Assembly: GCF_020819595.1 (NCBI RefSeq)
Contig: NZ_JAJHNP010000002.1
Coordinates: 372,001 to 436,000, forward strand
DNA from: Streptomyces barringtoniae
Lineage (GTDB): Bacteria; Actinomycetota; Actinomycetes; Streptomycetales; Streptomycetaceae
DNA length: 64,000 nt
Direction of reading: 5' to 3'
Position 1 is the stretch's first letter. Each line of letters begins with the position of its first letter. Position numbers and translations under genes: made by a program. Shown one piece after another: positions 17,661 through 26,040 of this stretch. The notes beneath the pieces are model-generated. The model worked only from the letters and a program-made list of their open reading frames with translations, did not search any database and was not told where the DNA came from.

Positions 17661-20218
17661 ACGCCTCCATCCGGCTCAGCCTCACCTCCCTGCGCGCACA
17701 CCGTCGGCGGTTCGCCGGCACCTTCCTCGCCGTGTTCCTCGGCGTCGCCTTCCTGGCCGGCACCCTCGTCATGGGCGACACGCTGCGCGCCGGCTTCGAC
17801 AGCATGTTCGGCGAGGCCACCAGCGGTACGGACGCCGTCGTACGCGGCGCCGACGCCATCACCACACCCGGCGAGGCCCAGGGCGTACGGCGGCCGGTGG
17901 ACACCTCGCTGGTGAAGACCGTCGAGCGGGTGCCCGGCGTGGCCGCCGCGGTCCCGAACATCCAGGGCGCCGCCCAGCTCGTCGGCTCCGACGGCAAACC
18001 GGTCGGCGGCCAGGGACCGCCCACGCTCGCCGGGAACTGGATCACGGACACCCGCCTCAACCCGTACCGGCTCGCCGAAGGCCGGGCTCCCGCCGAGTCG
18101 GGCGAGGTCGTGGTGAACCGGGGTGCCGCGAAGAAGGGCGGTCTGAAGATCGGTGACACCACGATCCTGCGCACCCCGGATCCGGTGAGGGTCACCGTCG
18201 TCGGGCTCGCCACCTTCGGCGGTCAGGACGGCATGGCCCAGGTGACGTTCACCGGCATGACCCGGGCCGACGCCGAGAAGTACCTCACCGCGCGGCCCGG
18301 CCAGGCGGCGTCCATCGCGGTGCGGGCCGAACCCGGAGTCAGCCAGCGGGACTTGGTCCACCGGCTGACTCCGGTGCTGCCCAAGGGGGTTGAAGCCATC
18401 ACCGGTCAGCAGTCCGCGCAGGAGAACACCGACATGATCTCCAGCCAGTTCCTGACCATCTTCACCACCTTCCTGCTGGTCTTCTCCGGCGTCGCCCTGC
18501 TCGTCGCCACCTTCTCCATCCACAACACGTTCGCCATCGTGGTCGCCCAACGCACCCGCGAGAACGCCCTGTTGCGCGCCCTCGGCGCGGCCCGCCGCCA
18601 GGTGACCGCCGCCGCCCTCGCCGAGGCCTGCCTGGTCGCGCTCACCGCGTCCCTCGCCGGACTCGCGGGCGGCATCGGTGTCGCCGCGGGCCTCCAGGCG
18701 CTGTTCCCGGCGATCGGGTTCCCGTTCCCCGACGGCAACCTGGTGATCAAGACCCTGTCGATGGTGCTGCCGCTCGCGGTGGGGATCGTGGTCTGCCTGG
18801 GCTCCGCACTCCTGCCGGCTCGGCGCGCCGGACGGACGGCGCCGCTCGCCGCCCTGCGCGAGACGGCCGTCGACACCGCCGGTGCCTCCCGGGTCCGTGC
18901 GATCGCCGGGAGTGTCCTCGGCGCGCTGGCGCTCGCCACGACCCTGACCGGCGTCCTCGTCTCCCCGTCCGTGTGGCTGGCGGGACTCGGGGCACTGCTC
19001 GCCCTGGCGGCCTTCGTGGTGCTCGGCCCGGTCGCCGCCACCACGGCCGTACGACTGCTCGGCGGCCCCCTGGACCGGCTGCGCGGGGTCACCGGCTCCC
19101 TGGCCCGGCGCAACGCCCTGCGCAGCCCGAAGCGGACGGCGGCCACCGCGAGCGCGCTGATGATCGGCGTGGCCGTCGTGTCGCTGTTCACCGTCTTCGG
19201 CGCCTCGCTGAAGGCCACGATGGACCAGACGGTGTCCCGGTCCTTCGCCGGCGACGTCGCCGTCAGCAGCCCGTCCTTCGGCGCGGGCGGCAGCGGCCTC
19301 AGTCCCCGGCTCGCCCCCGCGCTCCAGCGGCTGCCCCAGGTGGACACGGCCGTGGGGCTCGGGCGCGGCGTCGCCGAAGTGGACGGCAGGGGAAGGGCGT
19401 TGACCGTCACCGACCCGTCCGCGCTCGCCCGCACCTTCGACCTCGGTGCGGTCACCGGGTCCCTGCGCGACCTCGGCACCGACGGCATCGCCATCACCCG
19501 GAAGGAGGCAGACCGGCAGCACCTGCACACCGGTGACACGGCCAGGCTGACCTTCACCGACGGCAGGACCGAAGGCTTCACCGTCCGTGCCGTGTACGGC
19601 CAGTCGGAACTCGCCGGCGACTACGTCATCACCCGTGCCGCCTGGGCTCCGCACCGCACCCAGGACGCGGACACCGTGATCGCCGTCACCTTCAAGCACG
19701 GGGTGGGCACCGACGCGGGCAAGTCGGCCGTACGGAAGGTCGCCGCGCGGTACGGCAACCCGTCCGTGCAGACCCGGGACGAGTACGCGCAGTCGTCGGC
19801 GGGCGGCATCGACATGATGCTGACCCTCGTCTACGCGCTGCTCGCCCTCGCGGTGGTCATCGCCCTGCTCGGCATCGCCAACACGCTGACCCTCGCGCTG
19901 CACGAGCGCACCCGGGAACTCGGCCTGCTGCGCGCCGTCGGCCAGACCCGGGCGCAGTTGCGGGCCATGGTCCGCTGGGAGTCGGTCCTGGTCGCCGCGT
20001 TCGGCACGGCCGGCGGTCTCGGACTCGGTGCCTTCCTGGGCTGGGTGCTGGTGAAGGCGTCCGACGGTGCGAGCGACACCGCGTTCGCCTTCGCCCTCCC
20101 GCCCGCACGGCTCGCGGTGGTGGCCCTCGTCGGCCTCACCGCCGGCGCGTTGGCGGGCCTGCGCCCGGCGCGGCGGGCGGCCCGGCTGGACGTCCTGCGG
20201 GCCATCGCGACGGAGTGA
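17657..20218 (+). CDS. FtsX-type ABC transporter permease
   Basis: The 853-residue protein has two FtsX modules. Helix 1 follows the basic N-terminus (FAGTFLAVFLGVAFLAGTL). A large extracytoplasmic domain spans about residues 45-250, three helices follow to about residue 390, and a second module repeats the pattern, ending with AVVALVGLTAGALAGLRPARRAARLDVLRAIATE. Such permeases move lipids, peptides or drugs out of the membrane, or act as mechanotransmitters. The start overlaps the ATPase stop as ATGA. The TetR protein encoded divergently may control the unit. Confidence 0.92.
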   Translation: MNASIRLSLTSLRAHRRRFAGTFLAVFLGVAFLAGTLVMGDTLRAGFDSMFGEATSGTDAVVRGADAITTPGEAQGVRRPVDTSLVKTVERVPGVAAAVPNIQGAAQLVGSDGKPVGGQGPPTLAGNWITDTRLNPYRLAEGRAPAESGEVVVNRGAAKKGGLKIGDTTILRTPDPVRVTVVGLATFGGQDGMAQVTFTGMTRADAEKYLTARPGQAASIAVRAEPGVSQRDLVHRLTPVLPKGVEAITGQQSAQENTDMISSQFLTIFTTFLLVFSGVALLVATFSIHNTFAIVVAQRTRENALLRALGAARRQVTAAALAEACLVALTASLAGLAGGIGVAAGLQALFPAIGFPFPDGNLVIKTLSMVLPLAVGIVVCLGSALLPARRAGRTAPLAALRETAVDTAGASRVRAIAGSVLGALALATTLTGVLVSPSVWLAGLGALLALAAFVVLGPVAATTAVRLLGGPLDRLRGVTGSLARRNALRSPKRTAATASALMIGVAVVSLFTVFGASLKATMDQTVSRSFAGDVAVSSPSFGAGGSGLSPRLAPALQRLPQVDTAVGLGRGVAEVDGRGRALTVTDPSALARTFDLGAVTGSLRDLGTDGIAITRKEADRQHLHTGDTARLTFTDGRTEGFTVRAVYGQSELAGDYVITRAAWAPHRTQDADTVIAVTFKHGVGTDAGKSAVRKVAARYGNPSVQTRDEYAQSSAGGIDMMLTLVYALLALAVVIALLGIANTLTLALHERTRELGLLRAVGQTRAQLRAMVRWESVLVAAFGTAGGLGLGAFLGWVLVKASDGASDTAFAFALPPARLAVVALVGLTAGALAGLRPARRAARLDVLRAIATE

Positions 20219-20274
20219 CTGCGTCGCTTCGGCCGGGGCGCGCCCAGTCATTGGGTCGCGTGAGACCGTTCGCG

Positions 20275-20316
20275 GGTGCGGGTGCGGGTGCGGGTGCGGG
20301 TGCGGGTGCGGGTGCG
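20275..20316 (+). repeat. Seven tandem copies of the hexamer GGTGCG
   Basis: Seven perfect back-to-back GGTGCG units follow the ABC permease gene in the gap between two convergent genes. The hexamer is in no supported reading frame. It is a low-complexity array likely to vary by slippage. Confidence 0.9.
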
Positions 20317-20320
20317 TCGT

Positions 20321-20352
20321 GGCTGGTCGCGCAGTTCCCCGCGCCCCTCAGG
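20321..20352. repeat. Dispersed Streptomyces intergenic element
   Basis: The segment containing GTCGCGCAGTTCCCCGCGCC and its GGGGCGCGGGGAACTGCGC complement resembles a short element that I recall as recurring between genes in many Streptomyces genomes, often next to GGTGCG-type repeats as here. Its function is not established; a role as a transcript-end hairpin or protein-binding site is possible. Recognition is from memory, not from a search. Confidence 0.5.
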
Positions 20353-20491
20353 GTGTTGCAGTGCCGTCGGTTGCCATGCGCCAGCGACGGCAAGCGAAAC
20401 CCCCGCCGCCCAGCCGCCGCTTCCCGTACCCTGCCGGCGCCGGGCAGCGAGCCGCTCGTCGGCCCCCGGCACGGGCAGGGTCACCGCCCGG

Positions 20492-21130
20492 TCAACCGGC
20501 AACGGTCGACCGGGCGGGAGCCTGCGCTCCAGCGGGAGTGCGAGCCGCGCTCGCCGCCGGAGCCGCCGCGAGGGGCGCTTCGGCACCCAGCGCGACCCCG
20601 GCGCCGACGGGCGTCCCCGCCGGAGCCTTGGCCGCCACGCCGACGCGGACGGGCTCGGGCGCCGGCCGTACCTCGGCGGCGCGGCGCGGGGCGTGGGCCG
20701 GTTGCGGTCGTACCACCGCAGGGGCGGGCAGCGTGAACCAGACGACCTTGCCGTTCTCGCCGTCCGGCCGGGCGCCCCAGCTCTCGCTGACCGCCGCCAC
20801 CATCGCCAGCCCTCGCCCGCAGGTCGCCAGCGGGCCACCGTCCGGCAGGTCCGCGACGTCGGCCGGCACCGGAAGCCGTGGGTCGTTGTCGCGCACCGAG
20901 ACCGTGAGCCGGTCCGGCGCCAGCTCCAGCTCGACCGTGCACGACTTGTCGGGCCTGGCATGCCGGTGGACGTTGCTGAGCAGCTCCGTCACACCGAGCG
21001 CGGCCCGGTCTATCAACGCGTCCATGTGCCAGTAGCGCAACTGCGCAGATACGATTCTGCGGACCTGGCCGATCCGCGACGGCAGGGCTTGGAGCTCCAC
21101 CGTGCAGTGCCTGCTTGGGTGACTGATCAC
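20492..21130 (-). CDS. ATP-binding (HATPase_c) anti-sigma-factor-type regulatory protein
   Basis: The first 140 residues form a HATPase_c domain of the SpoIIAB/RsbW type. GVTELLSNVHRHA near residue 45 is the N box, VSVRDNDPRLP the G1 box and GRGLAMVAAVSESWG the G2 box. The C-terminal 70 residues are Ala/Pro/Val-rich and probably disordered. Proteins like this are very abundant in Streptomyces and bind sigma factors or anti-anti-sigma factors. GGGGAG precedes the GTG at 21128-21130. No sigma factor gene is adjacent, so the partner is unknown. Confidence 0.88.
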   Translation of the reverse strand: MISHPSRHCTVELQALPSRIGQVRRIVSAQLRYWHMDALIDRAALGVTELLSNVHRHARPDKSCTVELELAPDRLTVSVRDNDPRLPVPADVADLPDGGPLATCGRGLAMVAAVSESWGARPDGENGKVVWFTLPAPAVVRPQPAHAPRRAAEVRPAPEPVRVGVAAKAPAGTPVGAGVALGAEAPLAAAPAASAARTPAGAQAPARSTVAG

Positions 21131-21383
21131 GGCTGCGACTCCCCGATGTAGAGGTCCGACAGGACCGGAAGAACACGGAGAACAACGGATCCAGCAGGGT
21201 GCTTGCGTCCAAACGTCCGCCTGCTGTCGTGGCCGGCGGGCTGGTTCGCAGCGTTATCGCCGGTAAACCCAGAGTGACGTGAGACCAGCGTGACGCAGCG
21301 GATGCGGTCCCGCAACTCGCCGCGACGGACCGCTGCTCGGAGTAATGCGACCGGCCGTTCCCCGGCCGGCGGCCGTACGGCCT

Positions 21384-21707
21384 TCAGCGGCCGCGTCCGG
21401 CGGCCCGGCGCACCGCCTCGATGAACCGCCGTGCCGCGGGCGGACCCGGCTCGCCCGGTGCGGGGTCGTGCTCGCCCAGCGTCAGCAGGTACCGCTTGCC
21501 GTTGAGATCGGCCAACGCCTTGTCGTCCGGCCGGAACCACGGCCTGGACGCGCGCACCGCCTGCACAGGGGCACTGTCGATCTCGCTGCCGTAGCTGGTG
21601 AGCAACTCCAGCCTGCCGTCGTTGATCCGGACCTGACCGGCCCGGGTGAGCGAACGCAGCCGCTTGCCGATCCGCACGCCCGTGGCTGTGAACTCCGGCT
21701 CCGCCAT
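21384..21707 (-). CDS. Small conserved hypothetical protein (107 residues)
   Basis: I do not recognise a named family. The protein has no membrane segment or signal peptide. [21 protein letters not shown] and [22 protein letters not shown] suggest a small beta-rich domain. The ATG at 21705-21707 ([17 protein letters not shown]) is chosen because conserved-looking residues begin there and AAGGGGG lies about 9 nt upstream; the frame continues open upstream but with arginine-rich shadow-like sequence. It is divergent from the PLP enzyme gene. Confidence 0.65.
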   Translation of the reverse strand: MAEPEFTATGVRIGKRLRSLTRAGQVRINDGRLELLTSYGSEIDSAPVQAVRASRPWFRPDDKALADLNGKRYLLTLGEHDPAPGEPGPPAARRFIEAVRRAAGRGR

Positions 21708-22059
21708 CCTTCGCCGCCCCCTTGCCCGTGTGCTTCCGCGATCCAGTGTGCGCTCGCGTCCGATCCGGTGTGCGCCCGCGTCCGGTGACGGCGTGCGCCT
21801 GCGTTCGGGACGATCGTCCCGTCGCGTGCAGTCTGCCCCGATGCGGCCGGGAGCACCAGTACGCGCGAGGCGGCCGCCCAAGCCGCCCGGAGCACTCCCG
21901 CCAATGCGCCCCCGCATGCCCCCCACGCCATGGGCCCCAGGGCCGCTTTGGGTGGCTCAAAGATGCGTTTATGCAGGTGGGAAGCGGTGTGAAAGATGCC
22001 TATGCTCGAGATGCCGGCCGCGTCAGGCGTCGTCGGCGCCCAGCGTAAGGAGCACCGCC
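21708..22059. other. Divergent intergenic region without a gene
   Basis: About 350 nt separate the small hypothetical gene and the PLP enzyme gene. The region must hold both promoters. TATGCT near 22001 is a possible -10 box for the PLP gene, but no good -35 box stands at the right distance. No repeat or strong hairpin is evident. Confidence 0.45.
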
Positions 22060-23184
22060 GTGAGCACCACCGACCAGACCCGGACCGGCGCCACCCTCGA
22101 CGTCGACCGCAGCGACGCCGCCTACCGCAACTGGCTGAAAGAGGCCGTCCGCAAGGTCCAGGCCGACGCCAACCGATCGGCGGACACGCACCTGCTGCGC
22201 TTCCCCCTCCCCGAGCACTGGGGCATCGACCTCTACCTCAAGGACGAGTCGACCCACCCCACCGGAAGCCTCAAGCATCGCCTCGCCCGCTCCCTGTTCC
22301 TGTACGGCCTCTGCAATGGCTGGATCCGCCCCGGCCGCCCGGTCATCGAGGCCTCCAGCGGCTCCACCGCCGTCTCCGAGGCCTACTTCGCCAAGCTGAT
22401 CGGCGTGCCCTTCATCGCGGTCATGCCCCGCACGACGAGCGCCGAGAAGTGCCGCCTCATCGAGTTCCACGGCGGACAGTGCCACTTCGTGGACGACTCG
22501 CGGAAGATGTACGAGGAGTCCGCCCGCCTCGCGGTGGACACCGGCGGCCACTACATGGACCAGTTCACCTACGCCGAGCGGGCCACGGACTGGCGCGGCA
22601 ACAACAACATCGCCGAATCGATCTTCCGCCAGCTGGAGTTGGAGCGGTTCCCGGAGCCGGCCTGGATCGTCGCCACCGCCGGCACCGGCGGCACGTCCGC
22701 GACCCTCGCGCGCTATGTCCACTACATGCAGTACGACACCCGTATCTGCGTCGCCGATCCGGACAACTCCTGCTTCTTCGAGGGCTGGACCACCGGCGAT
22801 CCGGACGTCACCTGCGACTGCGGCTCGCGGATCGAGGGCATCGGGCGGCCGCGCATGGAGCCGAGCTTCGTGCCCGGGGCGATCGACCGGATGATGAAGG
22901 TCCCCGACGCGGCGAGCGTCGCCGCCGTACGGGCCCTGGAGCGGGCCATCGGCCGCAAGGCGGGCGGCTCCACGGGCACCGGGCTGTGGAGCGCGCTGAA
23001 GATCGTCTCCGAGATGGTGGCCGAGGGCCGCCGGGGCAGTGTCGTCACCCTGCTGTGCGACCCGGGCGACCGCTACCTCGACAAGTACTACTCCGACGCC
23101 TGGCTCGCCGGGCAGGGCCTGGACATCACGCCGTACACGGCGGCGATCGAGACCCTGCTGGCCACGGGTGTGTGGCCGGACTGA
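22060..23184 (+). CDS. PLP-dependent cysteine synthase/cystathionine beta-synthase family enzyme
   Basis: This 374-residue protein belongs to fold-type II PLP enzymes. The Schiff-base lysine is in [15 protein letters not shown] near residue 70, the substrate loop is [17 protein letters not shown], and the phosphate-binding glycine loop is [14 protein letters not shown]. It is somewhat longer than CysK and carries an insertion with [19 protein letters not shown], the usual PLP-enzyme IEGIG segment with two extra cysteines. It may make cysteine or a related beta-substituted alanine. The GTG at 22060 has TAAGGAG upstream. No sulfur or biosynthetic genes lie nearby. Confidence 0.88.
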   Translation: MSTTDQTRTGATLDVDRSDAAYRNWLKEAVRKVQADANRSADTHLLRFPLPEHWGIDLYLKDESTHPTGSLKHRLARSLFLYGLCNGWIRPGRPVIEASSGSTAVSEAYFAKLIGVPFIAVMPRTTSAEKCRLIEFHGGQCHFVDDSRKMYEESARLAVDTGGHYMDQFTYAERATDWRGNNNIAESIFRQLELERFPEPAWIVATAGTGGTSATLARYVHYMQYDTRICVADPDNSCFFEGWTTGDPDVTCDCGSRIEGIGRPRMEPSFVPGAIDRMMKVPDAASVAAVRALERAIGRKAGGSTGTGLWSALKIVSEMVAEGRRGSVVTLLCDPGDRYLDKYYSDAWLAGQGLDITPYTAAIETLLATGVWPD

Positions 23185-23418
23185 GCCGGTCCCCGTCGCT
23201 CCGGCGGCCGGTGCCCAACGGGCGGGTGACGGGGTGGTGAGGGTTTGGTGACGTCTCAATTGGGGTTCTGGGCAAGGCGGTTGCGCCTGTACGACTGATA
23301 AGATCATCCCACTTTTCGGTGGGCTGACGGCGTGTCATGAACGCGTACGGGGGGACAGTCTCAAAGGCACCATCGCGCTCGCACGATCCCGGGCGCGATG
23401 CGACTTGAAGAGAGTCTC

Positions 23419-24630
23419 ATGACGTCATTGACCACGGATCCACTGCTGTGGATCTTGCTGGTGGTGCTCGTCGCTGCGGTCGTCGCAGTGATGCGGGCCC
23501 GGAGAACCAACATGGCGCTCCGAAGAACGAGAAAGGATCTCGAGGCAGGACTGGGACAGGCCCGCGGCGACGTCGGGCAGCTCCACACGCACATCGCCGC
23601 GCTGACCGCACAGCATCAGCGTGACCTGGCCGACGTACGGGCCGACGCGGAGGCTTCGACCAAGGCGGTGCTGAAGTCCGCGATGGGCACCCTCCAGTCG
23701 CTCGCCGAGGAACAGCAGGTCCTCCTGGACAGCCTGCTGAGGAAGTACGGCGACACCACGGACGTCCTGGCCGACCTGATGACGGTCGACCACACCGGCA
23801 GCCAGTTCGGCCGCCGGGCCAAGGGCATCTCCGTGCTGTGCGGCGGATGGCTGGGCCGGCGCGAGGGCGCCGCCACGGTCTACGACGTCGCCCGCAGCGC
23901 CCAGGGCAGGATCAAGGACTTCGACCGGGTCAGCGTCCACTCGCAGGTCAACGTCTCCCTCGTCGGCAAGGCGGTCGAGCCGGTGGCCGTCGTACTGGCC
24001 GAACTGCTGGACAACGCGACGACCTACAGCGCGCCCGGAACGCCGGTCGAGGTCAACATCCAGACCGTGCCGACCGGGGTCTGCTACATCGTCGACGACG
24101 CCGGACTGGGCATGGACCAGGAGACCAAGGACCGGGCGGCGGCCCTGCTGTCCGTGGACGGTCCCGTCGACATCACCGGTCTCGGCGATCCGCCGCGGTT
24201 CGGCTTCGCCGTGTGCGGCATGCTCGCCGCCCGCTACGGCTTCGCCGTCTCCGTCGGTTCCGTTTCCCCCTACGGCGGAGTGCGTGCAGTGATTCGTGTG
24301 CCCGAAAGTCTCCTCTCGGCCGACACTCCTGCCCCGGCGGCCGGCGCCCTGGACGACCAGGACGCCGCGGCCCCGGAGGCCGCGCCCCAGCGACTGGCGC
24401 CGGTCCCCGTCGTCGGCCCCTCGCACGTGGTGGGAACGACCTCGGGAGGTCTGCCCAAACGCCGGCGGCGCAGCGGCTCCGTCACCGTGGTCCCGGCCCC
24501 CGACACCGCCGGCCAGGAGGGGGCTGCCGAGCCGGCCAGCGAGGTGACGGCGTCGCGGATCGGGGCGTTCGCGCGCGGAACTCAGCTCGGGCGGACCACG
24601 CAGACCACGGAAGGACCTGACAACCAGTGA
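23419..24630 (+). CDS. cvnA: Conservon CvnA: membrane histidine-kinase-like ATPase
   Basis: This is the first gene of a five-part Streptomyces conservon. The protein (about 403 residues) has one N-terminal membrane helix (LLWILLVVLVAAVVAVM), a cytoplasmic coiled coil (residues 40-110), a DHp-like segment with VDHTGSQFGRRAKGI, and a HATPase domain with ELLDNATTYS (N box), VDDAGLGM (G1) and FGFAVCGMLAARYG (G2). The C-terminus is long, Pro/Ala-rich and basic. Unlike classical kinases there is no response regulator nearby; conservons are thought to signal through CvnB-D. The ATG at 23419 has GAAGAGAG upstream; ATG 23398 is an alternative. Confidence 0.92.
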   Translation: MTSLTTDPLLWILLVVLVAAVVAVMRARRTNMALRRTRKDLEAGLGQARGDVGQLHTHIAALTAQHQRDLADVRADAEASTKAVLKSAMGTLQSLAEEQQVLLDSLLRKYGDTTDVLADLMTVDHTGSQFGRRAKGISVLCGGWLGRREGAATVYDVARSAQGRIKDFDRVSVHSQVNVSLVGKAVEPVAVVLAELLDNATTYSAPGTPVEVNIQTVPTGVCYIVDDAGLGMDQETKDRAAALLSVDGPVDITGLGDPPRFGFAVCGMLAARYGFAVSVGSVSPYGGVRAVIRVPESLLSADTPAPAAGALDDQDAAAPEAAPQRLAPVPVVGPSHVVGTTSGGLPKRRRRSGSVTVVPAPDTAGQEGAAEPASEVTASRIGAFARGTQLGRTTQTTEGPDNQ

Positions 24631-25028
24631 AGATCGACCTGTCCTGGGTGCTGAACGACGTGCTCGAAGTACGCGGAGCCCGGCACGCGATCCTCGTCTC
24701 GGGAGACGGCCTGCTGCTGCAGCGCTCGGACGACATCGCGCGCGACGATGCCGAGACGAACGCCGCCGCGATGAGCTCGATGCAGTCGCTGAGCCGTGCC
24801 GTCGCGGGGTTCGTGGGAGCGGGACACGGAATCTGGAAGCAGACGCTGCTGGAGTACGACGGCGGCTGGATCTTCCTGATCGCCGCCGGCCAGGGCGCGT
24901 ACCTCGCCGTGTCGGCCGCGCTGGACGTCGACATGGAGGCCGTGTCCTTCCGCATGCAGAAGACGGTGGCCGCCCTGAGCAAGGCGATGAGTGTGGGGCC
25001 GCGCTCGGAGAACGGTGCCGGGGTATGA
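24627..25028 (+). CDS. cvnB: Conservon CvnB: roadblock/LC7-domain protein
   Basis: The 133-residue protein is a roadblock/LC7 domain throughout (LNDVLEVRGARHAILVSGDGLLLQ at the start, then GGWIFLIAAGQGAYLAVSA). Roadblock proteins of this type pair with small GTPases such as CvnD and regulate their nucleotide cycle. The GTG start overlaps the cvnA stop and the stop overlaps the cvnC start, each by 4 nt. Confidence 0.94.
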   Translation: MKIDLSWVLNDVLEVRGARHAILVSGDGLLLQRSDDIARDDAETNAAAMSSMQSLSRAVAGFVGAGHGIWKQTLLEYDGGWIFLIAAGQGAYLAVSAALDVDMEAVSFRMQKTVAALSKAMSVGPRSENGAGV

Positions 25029-25399
25029 CCAGGCCCGGCGAGGAGGCCTCCGTCACCAGCGAGTTCGTCCGCTCCTACGTCATCACCGGCGGGCGGAGCC
25101 TGCCGGCCGCGGACGACCTGGCGCTGCACACCCTCGTCACCCTGGCTCCCGAGCGGACCCCTCCGCTGGGGGCCGGCCCCGAGGTGATGGCGATCTGGCA
25201 GCTGTGCGCGGGCGGCTACCTGTCGGTCGCCGAGGTCGCGGGCCACGTGGGCCTGCCGGTGGGGGTGGCCAGGCTGCTGCTGACCGATTTATCCGAGCAG
25301 GGCCACCTCCTGCGCCGCGCCGAGCCGCCCCGGGCTCAGAACGTTGACAGAGCGACCCTCGAGAAGGTTCTGAATGGACTCCAATCCCTCATCGGCTGA
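25025..25399 (+). CDS. cvnC: Conservon CvnC: DUF742 protein
   Basis: This 124-residue DUF742 protein has a winged-helix-like core (VMAIWQLCAGGYLSVAEVAGHVGLPVGVARLLLTDLSEQGHL) with a short N-terminal extension containing RSYVITGGRS. CvnC is present in every conservon and interacts with the GTPase module. The coding sequence overlaps cvnD by 26 nt in another frame, the tightest overlap in the operon. Confidence 0.94.
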   Translation: MTRPGEEASVTSEFVRSYVITGGRSLPAADDLALHTLVTLAPERTPPLGAGPEVMAIWQLCAGGYLSVAEVAGHVGLPVGVARLLLTDLSEQGHLLRRAEPPRAQNVDRATLEKVLNGLQSLIG

Positions 25400-25976
25400 G
25401 ACGGCCCCTGGATCCATCTACGTCTCCAGCGCGGTGACCAACGCTGCCAAGATCCTTGTCGTCGGGCATTTCGCCGTGGGCAAGACGACCTTCATCGGCT
25501 CGCTGTCGGAGATCACCCCGCTGCGCACCGAGGAGAAGATGACGCAGGCGTCCCTCCACGTGGACGACCTCAGGGGCGTGACGGACAAGACCACCACCAC
25601 CGTGGCCCTGGACTTCGGCCGCCTCACGCTCAGCGACGACCTCGTGCTGTACCTGTTCGGCACCCCGGGACAGCAGCGTTTCATGCAGTTGTGGGAGGAC
25701 ATGGCCCGCGGCGCGCTGGGGGCACTGCTCCTGGTCGACCCGGCCCGGCTGGAGGAGACCTTCCCCGTCATCGACCTCGTCGAGCGGTACGGCCTCGAGT
25801 ACGCCATCGCGGTCAACGGCTTCGACCCGGGCACGGTCTACGAGGAGGCGGAGGTGCGCGAGGCCCTCGACCTGCTCCCGGACACCCCCGTGATCTACTG
25901 CGACGCCCGCGACCGGCAGTCCTCCGCCCACGCGCTGATCGCGCTCGTCCGTCACCTGCTCACCCGAGCCGCCTGA
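25374..25976 (+). CDS. cvnD: Conservon CvnD: small GTPase
   Basis: The 200-residue protein is a MglA-like small GTPase with P-loop GHFAVGKT (residues 31-38), switch I around TDKTTTTVALDFG, and FGTPGQQRF, where the usual DxxG of the G3 motif is replaced by GTPG. NGFD stands in for the NKxD guanine specificity motif. In Cvn9 of S. coelicolor the homologous proteins form a complex at the membrane that influences development and secondary metabolism. It is probably switched by CvnA/B/C and may act on the downstream P450s. Confidence 0.95.
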   Translation: MDSNPSSAETAPGSIYVSSAVTNAAKILVVGHFAVGKTTFIGSLSEITPLRTEEKMTQASLHVDDLRGVTDKTTTTVALDFGRLTLSDDLVLYLFGTPGQQRFMQLWEDMARGALGALLLVDPARLEETFPVIDLVERYGLEYAIAVNGFDPGTVYEEAEVREALDLLPDTPVIYCDARDRQSSAHALIALVRHLLTRAA

Positions 25977-26040
25977 CCCGCCCATCCGCCCGGACCGTCT
26001 CCCCCCGGACCACCGGCCCGGAGCCAGCAGAAGGAACCCC

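Noticed and set aside
17123..20251. 1042-codon minus-strand frame opposite the ABC genes
   Set aside because: It is an antisense shadow caused by codon bias; it has no domains, and the plus-strand genes are clear.
21131..21383. Possible small gene or RNA after the anti-sigma-type gene
   Set aside because: No frame with a start signal and no clear hairpin; it appears to be ordinary spacer DNA.
23299..23323. TAAGAT box and a CCCAC/GTGGG hairpin upstream of cvnA
   Set aside because: No -35 element lies at the proper distance and the stem is only 5 bp, so it is not reported as a promoter.
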